DNA of 64,000 nucleotides from Periplaneta americana (GCF_040183065.1 NC_091125.1:118282121-118346120); one strand, 5' to 3'. Shown: positions 53,468 to 58,061, counted from the stretch's first letter. Numbers and translations are program-made. Notes: generated by a model not told the origin, from the sequence alone.

Positions 53468-54132
53468 TAGTAACGACCACGACTATGACGACGATATATT
53501 CTATTAATAGTAAATATTTATGAACAATTTTTAGTGCAAAATTTTGGTTACATAATAATGCTTCAATTTGTAATCAATTTAAGTCACTGTTTCGCATCAT
53601 AGTATTGTTTGTTGGATATTTGCACTCTCCCATCTGTAATCATGTATACCTGCAGCAGACGAGCAAATGCTGGGTAACTTTCGGTGCTGGACCCCGGACT
53701 CATTTCACCGGCATTATCACCTTAATTTCATTCAGACGCTAAATAATCTAGATGTTGATACAGCATCGTAAAATAACCCAATAAAAAAAATGTATACCTG
53801 CAGCCATTTTTAGTTGGTATTGTCTGATCATGACTAGCACAGAAGGTAGATTCTGTCCCAGGAAAGAGTCTACCATTTGTTAACTTTGTGCTTTATTAAT
53901 TTTCATGAATGTAATTATTATTATTGTTATTATTTCAGATATTGTTTTCTTCATATTCCTCTATCAACGCTGGATATATAAGACAGACCCAACTAGAGTG
54001 AATGAGTTTGGTTTCTCGGGAGAGATGGAACAGGAGGCGGCAGCAGCCCGAAGTGGGCAGCAGGCGAACGGAACAGCACCTGCCATTGCTGCAGCACCTC
54101 CCAAAGATCCCACCGATAAGAAAGAGGATTAA
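14439..54132 (+). CDS. CLPTM1: CLPTM1 family multi-pass membrane protein (11 coding exons, complete)
   Basis: CLPTM1 (cleft lip and palate transmembrane protein 1) is an ER/Golgi multi-pass protein. The vertebrate protein limits forward traffic of GABA-A receptors, and the paralogue CLPTM1L acts in GPI-anchor lipid scrambling. Coding exons: 14439-14549, 14899-15111, 33601-33759, 36217-36423, 38659-38776, 38863-38965, 40495-40736, 43192-43367, 48908-49154, 51904-52071, 53939-54132. All introns are GT-AG and the spliced length is 1938 nt (645 codons plus TAA), against 669 in human. Predicted membrane spans are at about residues 59-79, 359-380, 402-418, 425-441, 482-503 and 511-530. Near-identical family blocks include LVYGDW, KNLLTG-like HNLLTGQT, SVPPPLD, LLETSPYLLALTI, SLEGLSVRSVFF, YIESSTK, GFLLTFGFI, TPQLFINYKLKSVAHLPWRM, NTFIDDIFAFVIKMP and RWIYKTDPTRVNEFG. 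The tail is Ala/Pro-rich and ends KKED. The roughly 37 kb of introns is filled with transposons, all outside splice sites. Confidence 0.96.
14899..15111 (+). CDS. CLPTM1: CLPTM1 coding exon 2
   Basis: Acceptor TTTCAG|CTTGC, donor ATG|GTAAAT. Residues 38-108, including the first membrane span (ITKTLIIRGLIIYFITSFF) followed by FRRPAPTEPGPGG and FNIFENGTVM. An AG five bases further on is out of frame. Confidence 0.92.
16072..16822. mobile_element. pogo/Tigger-type MITE
   Basis: Imperfect terminal inverted repeats: left CAGTAGAAGCCCAATAAAGC, right (reverse complement) CAGTAGAGGTCCGATATAAT. TA dinucleotides flank both sides. The ends resemble the CAGT...GATATAACGC ends of pogo-type elements. There is no transposase frame, so it is a non-autonomous copy of about 750 bp. 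It splits block 2 of the surrounding duplication. Confidence 0.65.
17360..17608. mobile_element. TA-flanked 249-bp MITE
   Basis: Terminal inverted repeats of about 34 bp begin TGAAGAGTCCACTGCAAGAA at the left and end with the complement at the right (1-2 mismatches). TA is present on both sides (17358-17359 and 17609-17610), as in Tc1/mariner-type insertions. Internal sequence is non-coding. Confidence 0.85.
18150..18270 (+). repeat. Dispersed repeat family B, copy 1
   Basis: The sequence around ATGGTGATTACTTTCACGTA, GAACTAAGTTTATAAATAC and CTAGTTTCAGCTTGGGAGCC recurs at 39052-39098 joined to 40369-40430, where the same repeat is split by an insertion. Class unknown. Confidence 0.7.
18271..19670. 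other. Intronic DNA of CLPTM1, nothing recognised
   Basis: AT-rich intron 2 sequence without recognisable coding, SINE or transposon ends. Confidence 0.5.
19671..20716 (+). mobile_element. Decayed PIF/Harbinger transposon
   Basis: Frames at about 20080-20530 read as a broken HARBI1-type transposase. The piece CIDCSHMKIQSPSGHLNEMY followed by RNRRGYFSINL matches the DDE block GxIDCTHxxIxxP...YxNRKGYFSLN, where the Asp of CIDC is the first catalytic residue. An upstream piece resembles QAVTAVDCLALLRYRS. Partly inverted ends flank it: GACCTTTAAA and CAGTCTGTAAACTATAGGTC at 19672-19719, and their complements at 20679-20716. The coding part is shortened and interrupted by stops. Confidence 0.7.
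20741..21260 (-). pseudogene. Tc1/mariner-type transposase fossil
   Basis: The minus-strand frame contains VWFQQDSATAHTAQESLLRK and, after CSPYLTCDFYLWGSLKDKI, a stop. These are the second and third catalytic blocks of insect Tc1/mariner-type transposases (usual form WFQQDGATAHTA and SPDLTPCDFFLWG). The third-block Asp region reads SPYL instead of SPDL. Further upstream only broken fragments are visible. It lies immediately next to the Harbinger fossil. Confidence 0.75.
21578..22913 (+). mobile_element. Nearly intact mariner transposon (1336 bp)
   Basis: Terminal inverted repeats of about 28 bp start CGAGGCGCATCCAGAAAG and are almost perfect at both ends. TA target dinucleotides lie at 21576-21577 and 22914-22915. 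The single internal frame encodes a mariner transposase. The element sits in CLPTM1 intron 2, in the same orientation as the gene. Confidence 0.95.
21709..22767 (+). CDS. Mariner transposase (DD34D), C-terminus truncated
   Basis: The 352-codon frame very probably starts at the second Met (MEALIPSPA..., codon 11), which is the usual mariner start, giving 342 residues. Order: N-terminal paired HTH region (VRSVIKFFNA...MVRHWCRQFSKG), linker HDEERSGRPSLI, then a DDE nuclease with D175 (VTGDEIW), D269 (LLHDSARPH) and D304 (YSPDLASSDF). The last two are separated by 34 residues, the mariner signature. The frame stops at TGA in place of a conserved Arg codon. The downstream codons still read YDKCLNSDGGYVEK, the normal family C-terminus, before a second stop. 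This copy is therefore one nonsense change (a CGA-to-TGA change would explain it) from a full-length frame, and was recently active. Confidence 0.93.
   Translation: MPVAWQQWSEMEALIPSPATCEVRSVIKFFNAQTIAPIETHRQLCQVYGLNIMSKEMVRHWCRQFSKGRQSVHDEERSGRPSLINDDRVELVRHCIMENRQFTITELSSHFPQISRSLLHEIVTKHLLFKKVCARWVPKNLTPEHKMQHLGAALTFLQQYHDDGDEFLDRIVTGDEIWISHFTPETKQQSMHWRHSGSPVRTKFKQTLLVRKVMCTVFWDRKGILLIDFLPRGETVNADCYCETLRKLRRAIQNKRRGMLTAGVVLLHDSARPHTTRRTAAVLTEFGWELFDHPPYSPDLASSDFHVFLHLKKFLSSGEHFGNNEELKTSVTCWFHSQVAEFYDRGIQKLIP
22916..23879 (+). mobile_element. Internally deleted Tc1/mariner-type transposon abutting the mariner
   Basis: Terminal inverted repeats of about 60 bp: the left reads GTGTTTAAAAATGAATATC, the right (complement) GTGTTTCAAAATGAATATC, and they stay alignable up to GTAC. 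The left TA is 22914-22915, shared with the mariner right end, and the right TA is 23880-23881. The coding part is broken: SPKKSVRKASRELAIPATSV and WRILRRHLQLHPYRLQF (HTH), DFLDLVVFSDESTFHLND (first Asp), QQDGVAPHWHMEVHDWLND (second Asp), then WPPRSPDLMPCDFYLWGFAK (third Asp). A block between the first and second catalytic parts is deleted and there are frameshifts. Confidence 0.85.
23525..23779 (+). pseudogene. C-terminal remnant of the Tc1/mariner-type transposase
   Basis: The longest surviving frame of the 22916-23879 element, 84 codons. It contains WPPRSPDLMPCDFYLWG with the third catalytic Asp, then the family tail LAYRLDVCRVMNGAHIGHL. It is separated from the preceding catalytic block by stops. 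Confidence 0.85.
23882..24929. other. Intronic DNA of CLPTM1, nothing recognised
   Basis: No coding frame, tRNA-like box pair or terminal repeat recognised. Confidence 0.45.
24930..25135 (-). pseudogene. LINE 3'-end fragment (C-terminal ORF2 remnant)
   Basis: On the minus strand, with a few stops, it reads GHVLQLGEE..IPKMVL, GKTLKGRPTQIWNEW and later VLVRDQGKLRAL. This follows the C-terminal pattern of several non-LTR retrotransposon proteins (GHVxRMxxxRxPK, GRPxxRW, A..RDxWR). No 5' portion is present. Confidence 0.55.
25136..26160. other. Intronic DNA of CLPTM1, nothing recognised
   Basis: AT-rich with only short frames of no recognisable content. Confidence 0.45.
26161..26581. mobile_element. 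TA-flanked MITE with an internal (TA)n tract
   Basis: Ends are CCGTATTTACTTGCATATTA at the left and the complement of CCATATTTACTCGGTTATTA at the right, each bordered by TA. The repeat continues as RGACCCC. Non-coding inside. A 55-nt TA dinucleotide run at 26461-26515 lies in the right half. Confidence 0.75.
26461..26515. repeat. (TA)n microsatellite
   Basis: An uninterrupted run of about 27 TA units inside the MITE at 26161-26581. Confidence 0.97.
27587..28176. mobile_element. 590-bp MITE with TTA duplication (PIF/Harbinger-like)
   Basis: The left end GGCTGGGTGCACACAGGATC and the complement of the right end, GGTTGAGTGCAAACAGAATC, form inverted repeats of about 30 bp. TTA flanks both sides (27584-27586 and 28177-28179). 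GG-starting ends with a TWA duplication are typical of PIF/Harbinger non-autonomous elements. The interior holds degenerate sub-repeats of the end motif (CATCTGATTCTGTGTAC at about 28069) but no transposase. Confidence 0.75.
28180..29382. other. Intronic DNA of CLPTM1, nothing recognised
   Basis: No gene, SINE boxes or terminal repeats recognised. Confidence 0.45.
29383..29481. repeat. (TAA)n / (AATTAT)n microsatellite
   Basis: About 16 TAA units followed by a palindromic ATAATT-rich stretch that could fold on itself. Confidence 0.93.
29938..30476 (+). repeat. Tandem duplication, two units of ~266 bp
   Basis: Unit 1 starts at 29938 (TTTCAACTCTACACTGTTAT) and unit 2 at 30204 (TTTCAACTCTATGCTGTTAT). 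They share TTTATAAAAAGAAAGACTT, TTTTCCTGGTCAAACGATT, ATTTGGAATTTTATATGTTC and GTTTTAAATCAGT in order, with small indels. Both units carry short open frames starting near LLFTFIKRKT, but these are duplicate by-products with no known domain. Confidence 0.9.
30541..30616. repeat. (ATT)n microsatellite
   Basis: About 22 ATT units, starting imperfect and then pure. Confidence 0.95.
30617..31954. other. Intronic DNA of CLPTM1; one short local duplication
   Basis: No gene recognised. A short imperfect direct repeat around TGAATTGTAAAAAAT...CTGCCTGTTGATCATG occurs at about 31405-31460 and 31494-31538. Confidence 0.5.
31955..32127 (-). mobile_element. tRNA-derived SINE
   Basis: On the minus strand the head reads CCTCTGTGGTGTAGGGGTCA (A box) and then CCCGGGTTCGATTCCCGG (B box, perfect T-arm palindrome). 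A body follows with GGTTTTCCTCAACCGTAAGG. The B-box arm is that of a functional tRNA, but the 3' body shows that this is a SINE and not a tRNA gene. Confidence 0.85.
32288..32755 (-). mobile_element. Core SINE interrupted by a second SINE
   Basis: On the minus strand the head lies at about 32755-32690 (ACTGGTGTAGTTCAATC, then GAGTTCAATCC), with a core GAGGTTTTCCCCAACCGTCA. After an interruption at about 32376-32572, the tail at 32288-32375 matches the tails of the SINEs at 33010-33235, 53665-53790 and 60363-60608 (pattern CTAAATAACC...TTGATACAG..TCGT). The split body shows that the plus-strand SINE inserted later. Confidence 0.65.
32428..32572 (+). mobile_element. Composite tRNA-like SINE inserted in another SINE
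   Basis: The tRNA-like part (about 32476-32546) folds as a cloverleaf: acceptor TCGGCG/CGCCGG, D arm GCTC/GAGC, anticodon arm CTTGGT/ACCAAG and T arm CCGGG/CCCGG around TTCGATC. Upstream, at about 32444, a second B-box-like TGGTTCGATCCGGTG precedes it, suggesting a composite head. The tail is GAGCGAATTTTTCTCC. The same arrangement recurs at 50233-50342. Confidence 0.75.
33010..33235 (-). mobile_element. tRNA-derived core SINE
   Basis: On the minus strand: degenerate head with B box GGGTTCAAATTC, then AGGTCTTCCCCAACTGTAAT core, ATCTTGCCAAATACCATCAC, and the tail GCTAAATAACG. Same family as the interrupted copy at 32288-32755. Confidence 0.7.
33601..33759 (+). CDS. CLPTM1: CLPTM1 coding exon 3
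   Basis: Acceptor TTGCAG|GATTTA, donor GAG|GTAAGT. Encodes DLYVYLSENEKFTDFSNR...GLVYGDWHSG, matching the lumenal domain of the family. It lies 18.5 kb downstream of exon 2. Confidence 0.95.
34208..34468 (+). mobile_element. SINE with a 22-A tail
   Basis: A weak A box (ATTAGCCGAACGACAAGAGC) is followed by B box GGATTCAAATCCC. The body TTTGTGGTGGACAGAGATG is shared with 52925-52950. It ends in 22 consecutive A at 34447-34468, as expected for a retroposed copy. Confidence 0.65.
35653..35896. mobile_element. Fold-back element with ~70-bp inverted arms
   Basis: The left arm 35653-35722 and right arm 35826-35896 are inverted copies (about 85-90 percent alike) around a ~100-bp spacer. Shared blocks: CTTGCTTGACTAGTTTCGAA and AAGTCTTG.GCTTCATT. 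The spacer is non-coding. Class unknown. Confidence 0.8.
36217..36423 (+). CDS. CLPTM1: CLPTM1 coding exon 4
   Basis: Acceptor TTCTAG|GCAATG, donor AAG|GTAAGA. Encodes AMQNNGTLYVHVYVTRRG...LLNKYKRLRYTKTHNLLTGQ. The exon begins one codon before the internal Met. Confidence 0.94.
36768..37498 (+). mobile_element. Internally deleted mariner-type transposon
   Basis: Ends are inverted: left AGATTGGAAAGTAACACACAA, right (complement) GGATTGAAAAGTAATGCACAA. Inside are pieces of a transposase: an N-terminal remnant (about 36880-37050), then HPPYSPGLTLSDFHLFGPMK at about 37190-37250 and KSVVRRWLYIQKTEFYELGV to about 37350. The catalytic middle is deleted, and the third block reads SPGL in place of SPDL. 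Dead copy in CLPTM1 intron 4, downstream of exon 4. Confidence 0.8.
38172..38433. mobile_element. 262-bp MITE with ~37-bp inverted ends
   Basis: Left AGTAATTGAGGACCGTTTTT and right (complement) AGTAATTGAGGACTGTTTTT, continuing through GCAAAACTTGCTAACTG. Only one mismatch occurs in the first 37 bp. The interior is AT-rich and non-coding. Superfamily unclear because the target duplication is ambiguous. Confidence 0.85.
38659..38776 (+). CDS. CLPTM1: CLPTM1 coding exon 5
   Basis: Acceptor TTCACAG|AAAGC, donor GAGT|GTAAGT. Encodes VVSHWHPNLTLNLVTDQT and SVPPPLDE. Ends one base into a Tyr codon completed by exon 6. Confidence 0.94.
38863..38965 (+). CDS. CLPTM1: CLPTM1 coding exon 6
   Basis: Acceptor TTTCAG|ATATTG, donor AAA|GTAAGT. 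Encodes IEFLPGGDRYKPVIYFNEFW...YQPINKTTK. The preceding intron is only 86 bp, the shortest in the gene. Confidence 0.94.
39052..40430 (+). repeat. Dispersed repeat family B, copy 2 (split by an insertion)
   Basis: The sequence at 39052-39098 and 40369-40430 together matches 18150-18270. The two halves are separated by the insertion at 39105-40362. Confidence 0.7.
39105..40362. mobile_element. 1258-bp insertion flanked by ACTAGT
   Basis: ACTAGT occurs directly at both borders (39099-39104 and 40363-40368), and the uninterrupted repeat at 18150 has one copy at this point. The insert begins GGCTTGTGCAGCAAACGCTG and ends ATTATATATATAGATAGTTG. It has no long open frame and no obvious inverted ends. 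It may be a truncated retroelement or a non-autonomous element. Confidence 0.65.
40495..40736 (+). CDS. CLPTM1: CLPTM1 coding exon 7
   Basis: Acceptor GAACAG|GACCTT, donor AATG|GTATGT. Encodes TLQLSLTYQPLSLFKWQIYS, an acidic EDEDQDSLKE loop, and the span SPYLLALTIFVSILHSVFEL. Confidence 0.95.
40801..42196. other. Intron 7 of CLPTM1, left part, nothing recognised
   Basis: AT-rich, with an 86-codon plus-strand frame at 41751-42011 that resembles nothing known and has no splice support. Confidence 0.45.
42197..42974 (-). mobile_element. Probable solo LTR
   Basis: A 778-bp block with TG...CA ends. On the minus strand it begins TGTGACGGCTGCG and ends AAAGTTACA, with ATAA directly repeated at both borders. 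The minus strand contains a TATA-like GGTTATAAATTAC near 42700 and an AATAAA near 42233, about 35 nt before its end. U3 (42760-42970) is strikingly GC-rich compared with the flanks. A (CAGT)n tract and repeated GAACTCAGGTC-type motifs lie in the middle. No internal gag-pol region or second LTR is present. Confidence 0.6.
43192..43367 (+). CDS. CLPTM1: CLPTM1 coding exon 8
   Basis: Acceptor TTACAG|ATATTC, donor AAG|GTGCGT. Encodes DIQFWNNRKSLEGLSVRSVF and two hydrophobic spans, ending WKIHK. The donor deviates from the GTRAGT consensus, but the junction restores the family sequence KIxKVMD. Confidence 0.94.
43850..43930 (+). repeat. Possible tRNA-like SINE head
   Basis: CTGGTTAGCTGAACAG (A box-like) and CTGGGCTCAAAACCCAG (B box-like, strong T-arm palindrome) lie about 35 bases apart. 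Degenerate, with no defined body. Confidence 0.4.
44413..44427 (+). repeat. 15-bp target site duplication, left copy
   Basis: TCTATTTTACATTGT, identical to 48724-48738, bounds the LINE at 44428-48723. Confidence 0.93.
44440..44946 (-). pseudogene. LINE ORF2, end of RNase H and C-terminal zinc motif
   Basis: Continues the RNase H after the frameshift: IVFQWIPSHCGILGNENADALAKKG contains the last catalytic His and Asp. The C-terminal CPLCNSNQEMDSEHLKIC is a CX2C...HX4C zinc motif as in Jockey/I-type proteins. Ends at TGA or TAA near 44440, shortly before the AAC repeat tail. Confidence 0.9.
44952..45749 (-). pseudogene. LINE ORF2, connection region and first part of RNase H
   Basis: Resumes after the nested insertion at TLNTTYKMFIQPVLTYCGEI. 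Residues from about 185 onward form RNase H: LYTDGSFISREQGAGADVTC (first Asp), DGEIIAISECL (Glu) and LSDSKAAI (second Asp). The frame then breaks at an AC repeat, where an extra AC pair shifts into a stop. The annotated Met lies just upstream of LINE sequence, inside the insertion. Confidence 0.9.
45726..46791 (+). mobile_element. R2-type retrotransposon 3' fragment nested in the LINE
   Basis: Interrupts the LINE coding sequence in the opposite orientation. The plus strand encodes the C-terminal part of an R2-type protein, followed by a ~140-bp 3' UTR without poly(A). The LINE resumes at both sides (TTCAAAGTATC at left, TTTAGAGCATCC at right). No clear target duplication was found. The 5' part (DNA-binding fingers and most of the RT) is missing, as expected for a truncated target-primed insertion. 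Confidence 0.82.
45740..46651 (+). CDS. R2-type retrotransposon C-terminal domain with restriction-like endonuclease (fragment)
   Basis: 303 open codons. Residues 1-125 match the linker after the RT of R2-type proteins (ASWEAYVQHINICN...LHNVRDLVSEK, GRTLSTTR). Residues 130-148 form the CCHC motif C130-X4-C135-X7-H143-X4-C148 (CRHPDCSELETLGHVLGQC). Then comes a restriction-like endonuclease: RRADIIAI (D194), LVLDPTIRFE (D209, E215) and EKK (K228/K229), a PD-(D/E)XK-type core in which the usual Pro is Ala. After that are YEPCLPYLSQKYNVP and VIGLLFGSRGSITKF. It is a 5'-truncated frame, so the ATG is not a true start and it is unlikely to be expressed. Confidence 0.85.
   Translation: MKASWEAYVQHINICNTLLRVDDSHLHNVRDLVSEKVSALSKLNITAIDAINWSGRKIRKHLRNDAFQTWTNHTLRGKGVIVYSDLPKANSWVSNRKGLSSSEWTNALKMSSNISAVRAIPGRTLSTTRCRHPDCSELETLGHVLGQCPKGELLINARHHRVRHALAISLKTLNWEIHEEVHCVSSDGSFRRADIIAINGRLKWALVLDPTIRFERNLNQATEVDIEKKSIYEPCLPYLSQKYNVPLKQWFVIGLLFGSRGSITKFTWNYLKELHIPFDYVMSILINIIKDSLQILHHHLYFN
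46789..48714 (-). pseudogene. LINE ORF2, endonuclease end plus reverse transcriptase
   Basis: 641 open codons. About residues 1-70 are the C-terminal end of an APE endonuclease (NPDLLLVTSDIHH...GHRVIIASIHL). RT motifs follow: KSKKSPGPDNIHSEFLK, AWKKAIIVPIHKKGK, NSYRPIALLSMIAK, AIFIDFQLAYDSVW, GLPQDAVLSTTLFNIYIND and the catalytic ALFADDTVLW. The usual GLPQGAVLSPTLFN reads GLPQDAVLSTTLFN here, so the enzyme is probably altered. The frame is cut by the nested insertion just after KKWGCSK. Confidence 0.93.
48724..48738 (+). repeat. 15-bp target site duplication, right copy
   Basis: Identical to 44413-44427. The single pre-insertion copy lay in CLPTM1 intron 8. Confidence 0.93.
48908..49154 (+). 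CDS. CLPTM1: CLPTM1 coding exon 9
   Basis: Acceptor TGTTCAG|GTGATG, donor TTCG|GTAAGA. Encodes VMDINVNSEARIFGLIPRIS, SYIESSTKEYD, and two hydrophobic spans ending GFLLTFG. Confidence 0.95.
49681..50215 (+). pseudogene. Non-LTR reverse transcriptase fossil
   Basis: In three shifting frames it reads LEEEQFGFRKGKGAEDAIGL, YLWTWERLLTEWIGI (frame-shifted VDLEKAFDRVDW), IKIEEEMSEGSGIGRRVQGC and LLELNDSCxQYGMKINANK. These are RT motifs 2-5 of an RTE/CR1-like LINE. Many stops and shifts. Ends at an SINE (50233). Located in CLPTM1 intron 9. Confidence 0.8.
50233..50342 (+). mobile_element. Composite tRNA-like SINE, second copy
   Basis: Same arrangement as 32428-32572: GGAATTCGATCTGGTGCTGT, then GGCGTAGCTCAGTGG (A box) and CAGTTCGATCCCCGGTACTGGAGCGAATTTTTCTCC in sequence (given as separate elements). 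About 13 bases of the anticodon region are deleted relative to the first copy. Confidence 0.75.
50643..51466 (+). mobile_element. DNA transposon derivative with ~25-bp inverted ends
   Basis: The left end ACCTGGTTTCATCAACCTTT and the complement of the right end GCCCGGTTTCTTCAACCTTT pair. CTGAG lies directly at both borders (50638-50642 and 51467-51471). The subterminal parts are rich in TTAAC/GTTAA repeats. Inside are two short plus-strand frames (MAGALDAELIYLHYLENDIH at 50830, and IQMRKEAEIKPERIERLLFS near 51150). I do not recognise their families with certainty; they may be remnants of the element's own proteins. Confidence 0.65.
51904..52071 (+). CDS. CLPTM1: CLPTM1 coding exon 10
   Basis: Acceptor TTCCTAG|GATTC, donor GATG|GTATGT. 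Encodes FIMMTPQLFINYKLKSVAHL, then NTFIDDIFAFVIKMP. This is the most conserved stretch of the protein. Confidence 0.95.
52497..52806 (+). mobile_element. tRNA-derived SINE, ~310 bp
   Basis: The head has TCATGGTCTAGTGGTCAGAG (A box) and CCTGGGTTCGATTCCCGG (B box with T-arm palindrome). The body runs through GCACAGGAATTTTTCCTTAA, CTCTCCTGGCACCAC and GCCACGGCCAGGAGAGAAG, ending in GGCATTGGATTAAAAAAAG. The 3' A-run supports retroposition. Confidence 0.85.
53431..53463. repeat. (AAT)n microsatellite
   Basis: About 10 AAT/TAA units in CLPTM1 intron 10. Confidence 0.93.
53665..53790 (+). mobile_element. 5'-truncated SINE tail
   Basis: CTGGGTAACTTTCGGTGCTG, CTCATTTCACCGGCATTATC, CAGACGCTAAATAATCTAG and a final A-run match the 3' half of the SINE at 60363-60608 read on its minus strand. 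Confidence 0.8.
53939..54132 (+). CDS. CLPTM1: CLPTM1 coding exon 11 (terminal)
   Basis: Acceptor TATTTCAG|ATATTG, stop TAA at 54130-54132. Encodes IVFFIFLYQRWIYKTDPTRV and a short Ala/Pro-rich cytosolic tail ending KKED. Confidence 0.95.
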
Positions 54133-57100
54133 CATGAGTGCTGCATCTATAGTCTCGTCGTTTTTCTAGAAAACGGGTAACGAAACGAAGAGTAAATTTA
54201 TCGTGCAAGTTTTAATCTAATTAGTTGCAGTACTGTTGGCACACGCCTCTGTGGTGCCCTAATGTAATTGTTGCCATCTTATTTTCGTCCCTTTCTTGCT
54301 TAACTGTGACTTGATTTTAAGTGGAAAGCATTTAAATGTTACTGTGCATGAGAGTTGCTGTAGCTAACGGAGACTATCTTAGCTTTCCTGTCCCTTGCAG
54401 CAGAGTGTGCGAGATTAGCAAGTTTATGTTAGACTGAAAATACCGCGTTTTTATTCCACCAGGTTGTGGAATTGTTAATGTTTGAGTGTGTGTAGTTAAG
54501 GGGATGTATTAAATTCCACTTTGGTTGAATGTACTTCTGCATATTATTTAAAATTATTCAGATTGTGTTTGCATTTGAAATGTGCTCAAGTTGAATTGAG
54601 CAGTCTGTTAGGTGTTCAGGTCACATTATCACTTCACTCATTGCACTTTGATATGTCTATAAAAGTTACGAAGGATGTTATACATGGCTGCTGAACTAAA
54701 TTTATTCTATGAGGAAAGGTTAAGTTTATACATCATCGATGTGCAACTATAACAGAAAGGCGTGACATTTATAAAGTCAGGTGTCCGTTTGTCAGCAATT
54801 GGGAAAGAGAATAGAATCGTGATTATTGGACTTGGTGTAATAAGTACTCTTTCCTTCTTCATTTTCCTCCTCTTCTCCTTATCCCCTTTCCCTCTGCCTT
54901 AAGTTTCACAATCATGTTTTCAAGATATATTTCTAGCAACAGAAGAAATAAAAAAAAGTCTGTCTTTGACAAGCCACCATAGCTTCTTCCCTTCATATCT
55001 ATCTTAAATTATTTCAATTTCCGAGAATGTGGTTTGTTCTGCACAAATTTTTTAAAATGCTTCAGAACCACATTATAGAATTATAATTTTAACTGAGTTA
55101 GGTGGTGGCTTGTTAAATTGTTCTGGAAGTGATGCTGTATGTTGCTTTGACAGTGTAAAGTATTCTTTTCTGAGGTTGGGACACATGCTGGGCGGAAGAC
55201 AGTACCTTAATGATATAAATATTTGAGCTGAATCATCAGCATAGCACCTGTGATGATCTCATTAATATGCCAAATGTGCTGGGAAAGAAAATGCAGTGGA
55301 AGCTCGTTGTAACATAGGCATCAGAGGTCAGTTTCATACAGTGGCAAAATATTGAGGTTTATTTGGTGCAAAACAAATTTGTGCTGGGAAACAAGAAGGA
55401 AAATTGAAGATTACCATTCTGATTTTTAAATGTATAACAAATAAAATTAATTGATTTGTTCGTCGTAACATTTTATACATTTATACCACAAAGGTCACTT
55501 GTTTAAGAAAAATCAAATGGTTTTAACAGAGGTCAGATGTAATAACTTAATGCTGATGTCAGATGTTCCAACTATGTGATGTCATTGCTAGTTAGTGAAC
55601 ATGTCTAAAACTATAATGACGATGTTTTTTTAAATAGTGTATAAGTGTTGAATAATTTTATCAACGATCATATTTTGACTTTCTGGGTTAGATTGTAGTT
55701 GTCTGTTCCAGTTTTCATTGGTATGTCCATTTTTTCAGTGATTTTTGCCAGTTTTGATATTCATAAAGTCGATGATTAAACTTGAAGATGGAATTTCAGA
55801 CTGTCAATTGACTATTGTCAAGTCAGTGGCAAAATATTATACAGTAAATTTGCGATTTTGAACTTGCATATATTTGATGAAAGGAAAGGGCATTCTTCTT
55901 TATACAAATTTTCTAAATATCTTTATGTAAAATGCCATATAATTTTAATGTTGAGATTATGTAACTGGAGTGTAGAATATAATGTAACCTAATTTTCTTT
56001 ACCAGAAAGGAATAATGGCTATTATTGTCAGTTAAAGATAAATTTATTCTTGTTTAATTGCATTCCAATTAAATTTATCATTGCATTCTCATTGGGATTC
56101 AGATTATAGCTCTTTTGTTTGTATTCATTTTTCTGTAATATTCGTGTTTTACAGTCATACAAATAATGTAGAACGATAAAAAAATTCGAGCACAACAACA
56201 ATAAATAATATGTTTGATACATAGAAGATTCTTAGTGTGTCTGCCTGAAAAATCAGGACAGTTCCGTATTAAATTTGTGCTTCGGAAAAATATGCACAAC
56301 CTTTTATAATTCTACTTTGCACATGAATTACAGAAATAATAAAACTGACAAAATGGCATTTTTTTTTGTTGTTTTTTTGTTATACTCTAATGTTAGTTGG
56401 TGAAAAGCCTGTCAACATTAAATAATTATCACTGTTCAAAGTTTTTAATAAATACAGTGTCATTTGCTATTGATTAATTGAGATTTTGAATTTATTTTGG
56501 TTTGATTTTCCCACCAAAATTTAAACTTGAATGCAGAATTTCCAGTTATTTTTTCTTTTCAGAAATGGGGAATCTGTGGATGTATTAATACAGCCTGAGA
56601 AAATAGACTGTAATGCAATTTTAAGCATTTAGATACTACGAAACTCTTATTTTGTACATATAGACTTCAACATTCATTAGATGTGTGTATAGCTTACAAT
56701 GTCCAAGACAGATACGAACTTTGAAAAATATAAAGGTTTTATCTGTCATTACCCAGACAGATATGTTCATTACCATGTCCCTTTTGTGCTCCAAGACTTG
56801 TGAACATTGACATTTTTTGGCATTGAGCTTAACATTGGTTCGTATGTACTCACATATTTTACCAATCTTTTTTTCGGTCATGAGTACAATACAAGAAATT
56901 CAGTAAAAGATCTACTGACAGCCGAACAGACTGGCTTCTGCAGTGTATCCATTACTGTGAGCTTCCATTGTATCCGTTTATAAAATATTACAAAGTGAAT
57001 GTTATTACATGTCCAAAATTACAGAATTTAATATTATAATGAGTGTATGAAGATATACGAATGAGCTGTATTGAGGAGAATTAAATATGCTGTATTTGTT

Positions 57101-57364
57101 GGTCATTCCTGAAGGTTTCATGTTTTCATGTTGAATTTTGATTTCTTATTTCATCATTGTCATAATTATTCTTTCATATCAATGGTGTATAGGTAAAAAG
57201 AAAGAATTTTCAGGAACAACAAAAATTAAATTTTAACACATTATCATTATTAATTGCCTAATATGAACGAATGTGAACATGATTGTCAAAACCATATCTT
57301 CACATTTTGTAATTAAATTTTAACTAATTACAGCAAAAAAAAGTTGAATTTAAAAGAATGAGGG
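54133..57364 (+). other. CLPTM1 3' UTR and 3' flank
   Basis: Begins directly after the CLPTM1 stop. Candidate poly(A) signals AATAAA are at 54947, 55440 and 56447 on the plus strand; which is used cannot be decided. No coding frame of note and no transposon ends recognised. Confidence 0.5.
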
Positions 57365-57369
57365 TTAAG

Positions 57370-57540
57370 CCCTTTTAGCTAAACACCATCGATATCTTAG
57401 AGCCATATAACCTGTTAGACTCAATCCATCTTTTCTTATGCCATCCTGAACTTCTGTTTATTTTTTATATGTATGTTAAAAGATTTGGAGTTGTGTCATT
57501 CTCCATCTTTTTGACATGATGTAACCAATTCAGTCTTTTA
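57370..57540 (-). pseudogene. LINE 3'-end fragment
   Basis: The minus strand reads SKRLNWLHHVKKMENDTTPN and, after a stop and shift, KKRWIESNRLYGS. This follows the LINE C-terminal pattern RLxWxGHVxRMxxxRxPK...RPRKRW with His for Gly in LHH. Small and decayed. Confidence 0.55.
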
Positions 57541-58007
57541 CTTTTAACAAGCATAAAATTGATTGCATTATTAGTCTTAGAATGCATATCTAAATTATTC
57601 TTTTGGTTATGTATATAATTTTGAATTAGAAATGAACATAGGATCTGTATATCAGTTTTTACTTCCAATGTTGTTGAAAGGAGTAAAATGACAACATTTA
57701 CTAACAATAATGAAGATGGAATCAAATGGCAGTTTATATTCCTTTTATGTTTATGGAGATATTTTGATTACTATACATTAAATATACAGAGCTGTTTGGA
57801 ACCATTATAATTTGTACAAAACATTGTATTAAGTGGAATGCAAAGTTAATATACTTATCCACATATGAGTTTTTAGGCGACCTCTCTGGTCTTACCTTTT
57901 GGCCTGTATGTAATTCCAAAATGTTGGAAATATCAAGTTCCAGGACACGGTGGAGTACCCAAAACCTATTTCTGACTGCTTACCCACAGTTTCTTGTTTT
58001 TGTGAAG

Positions 58008-58009
<2 letters not shown>

Positions 58010-58061
<52 letters not shown>
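58010..58061. repeat. (ATT)n microsatellite
   Basis: About 17 uninterrupted ATT units, followed by TAATATTAAT. Confidence 0.96.
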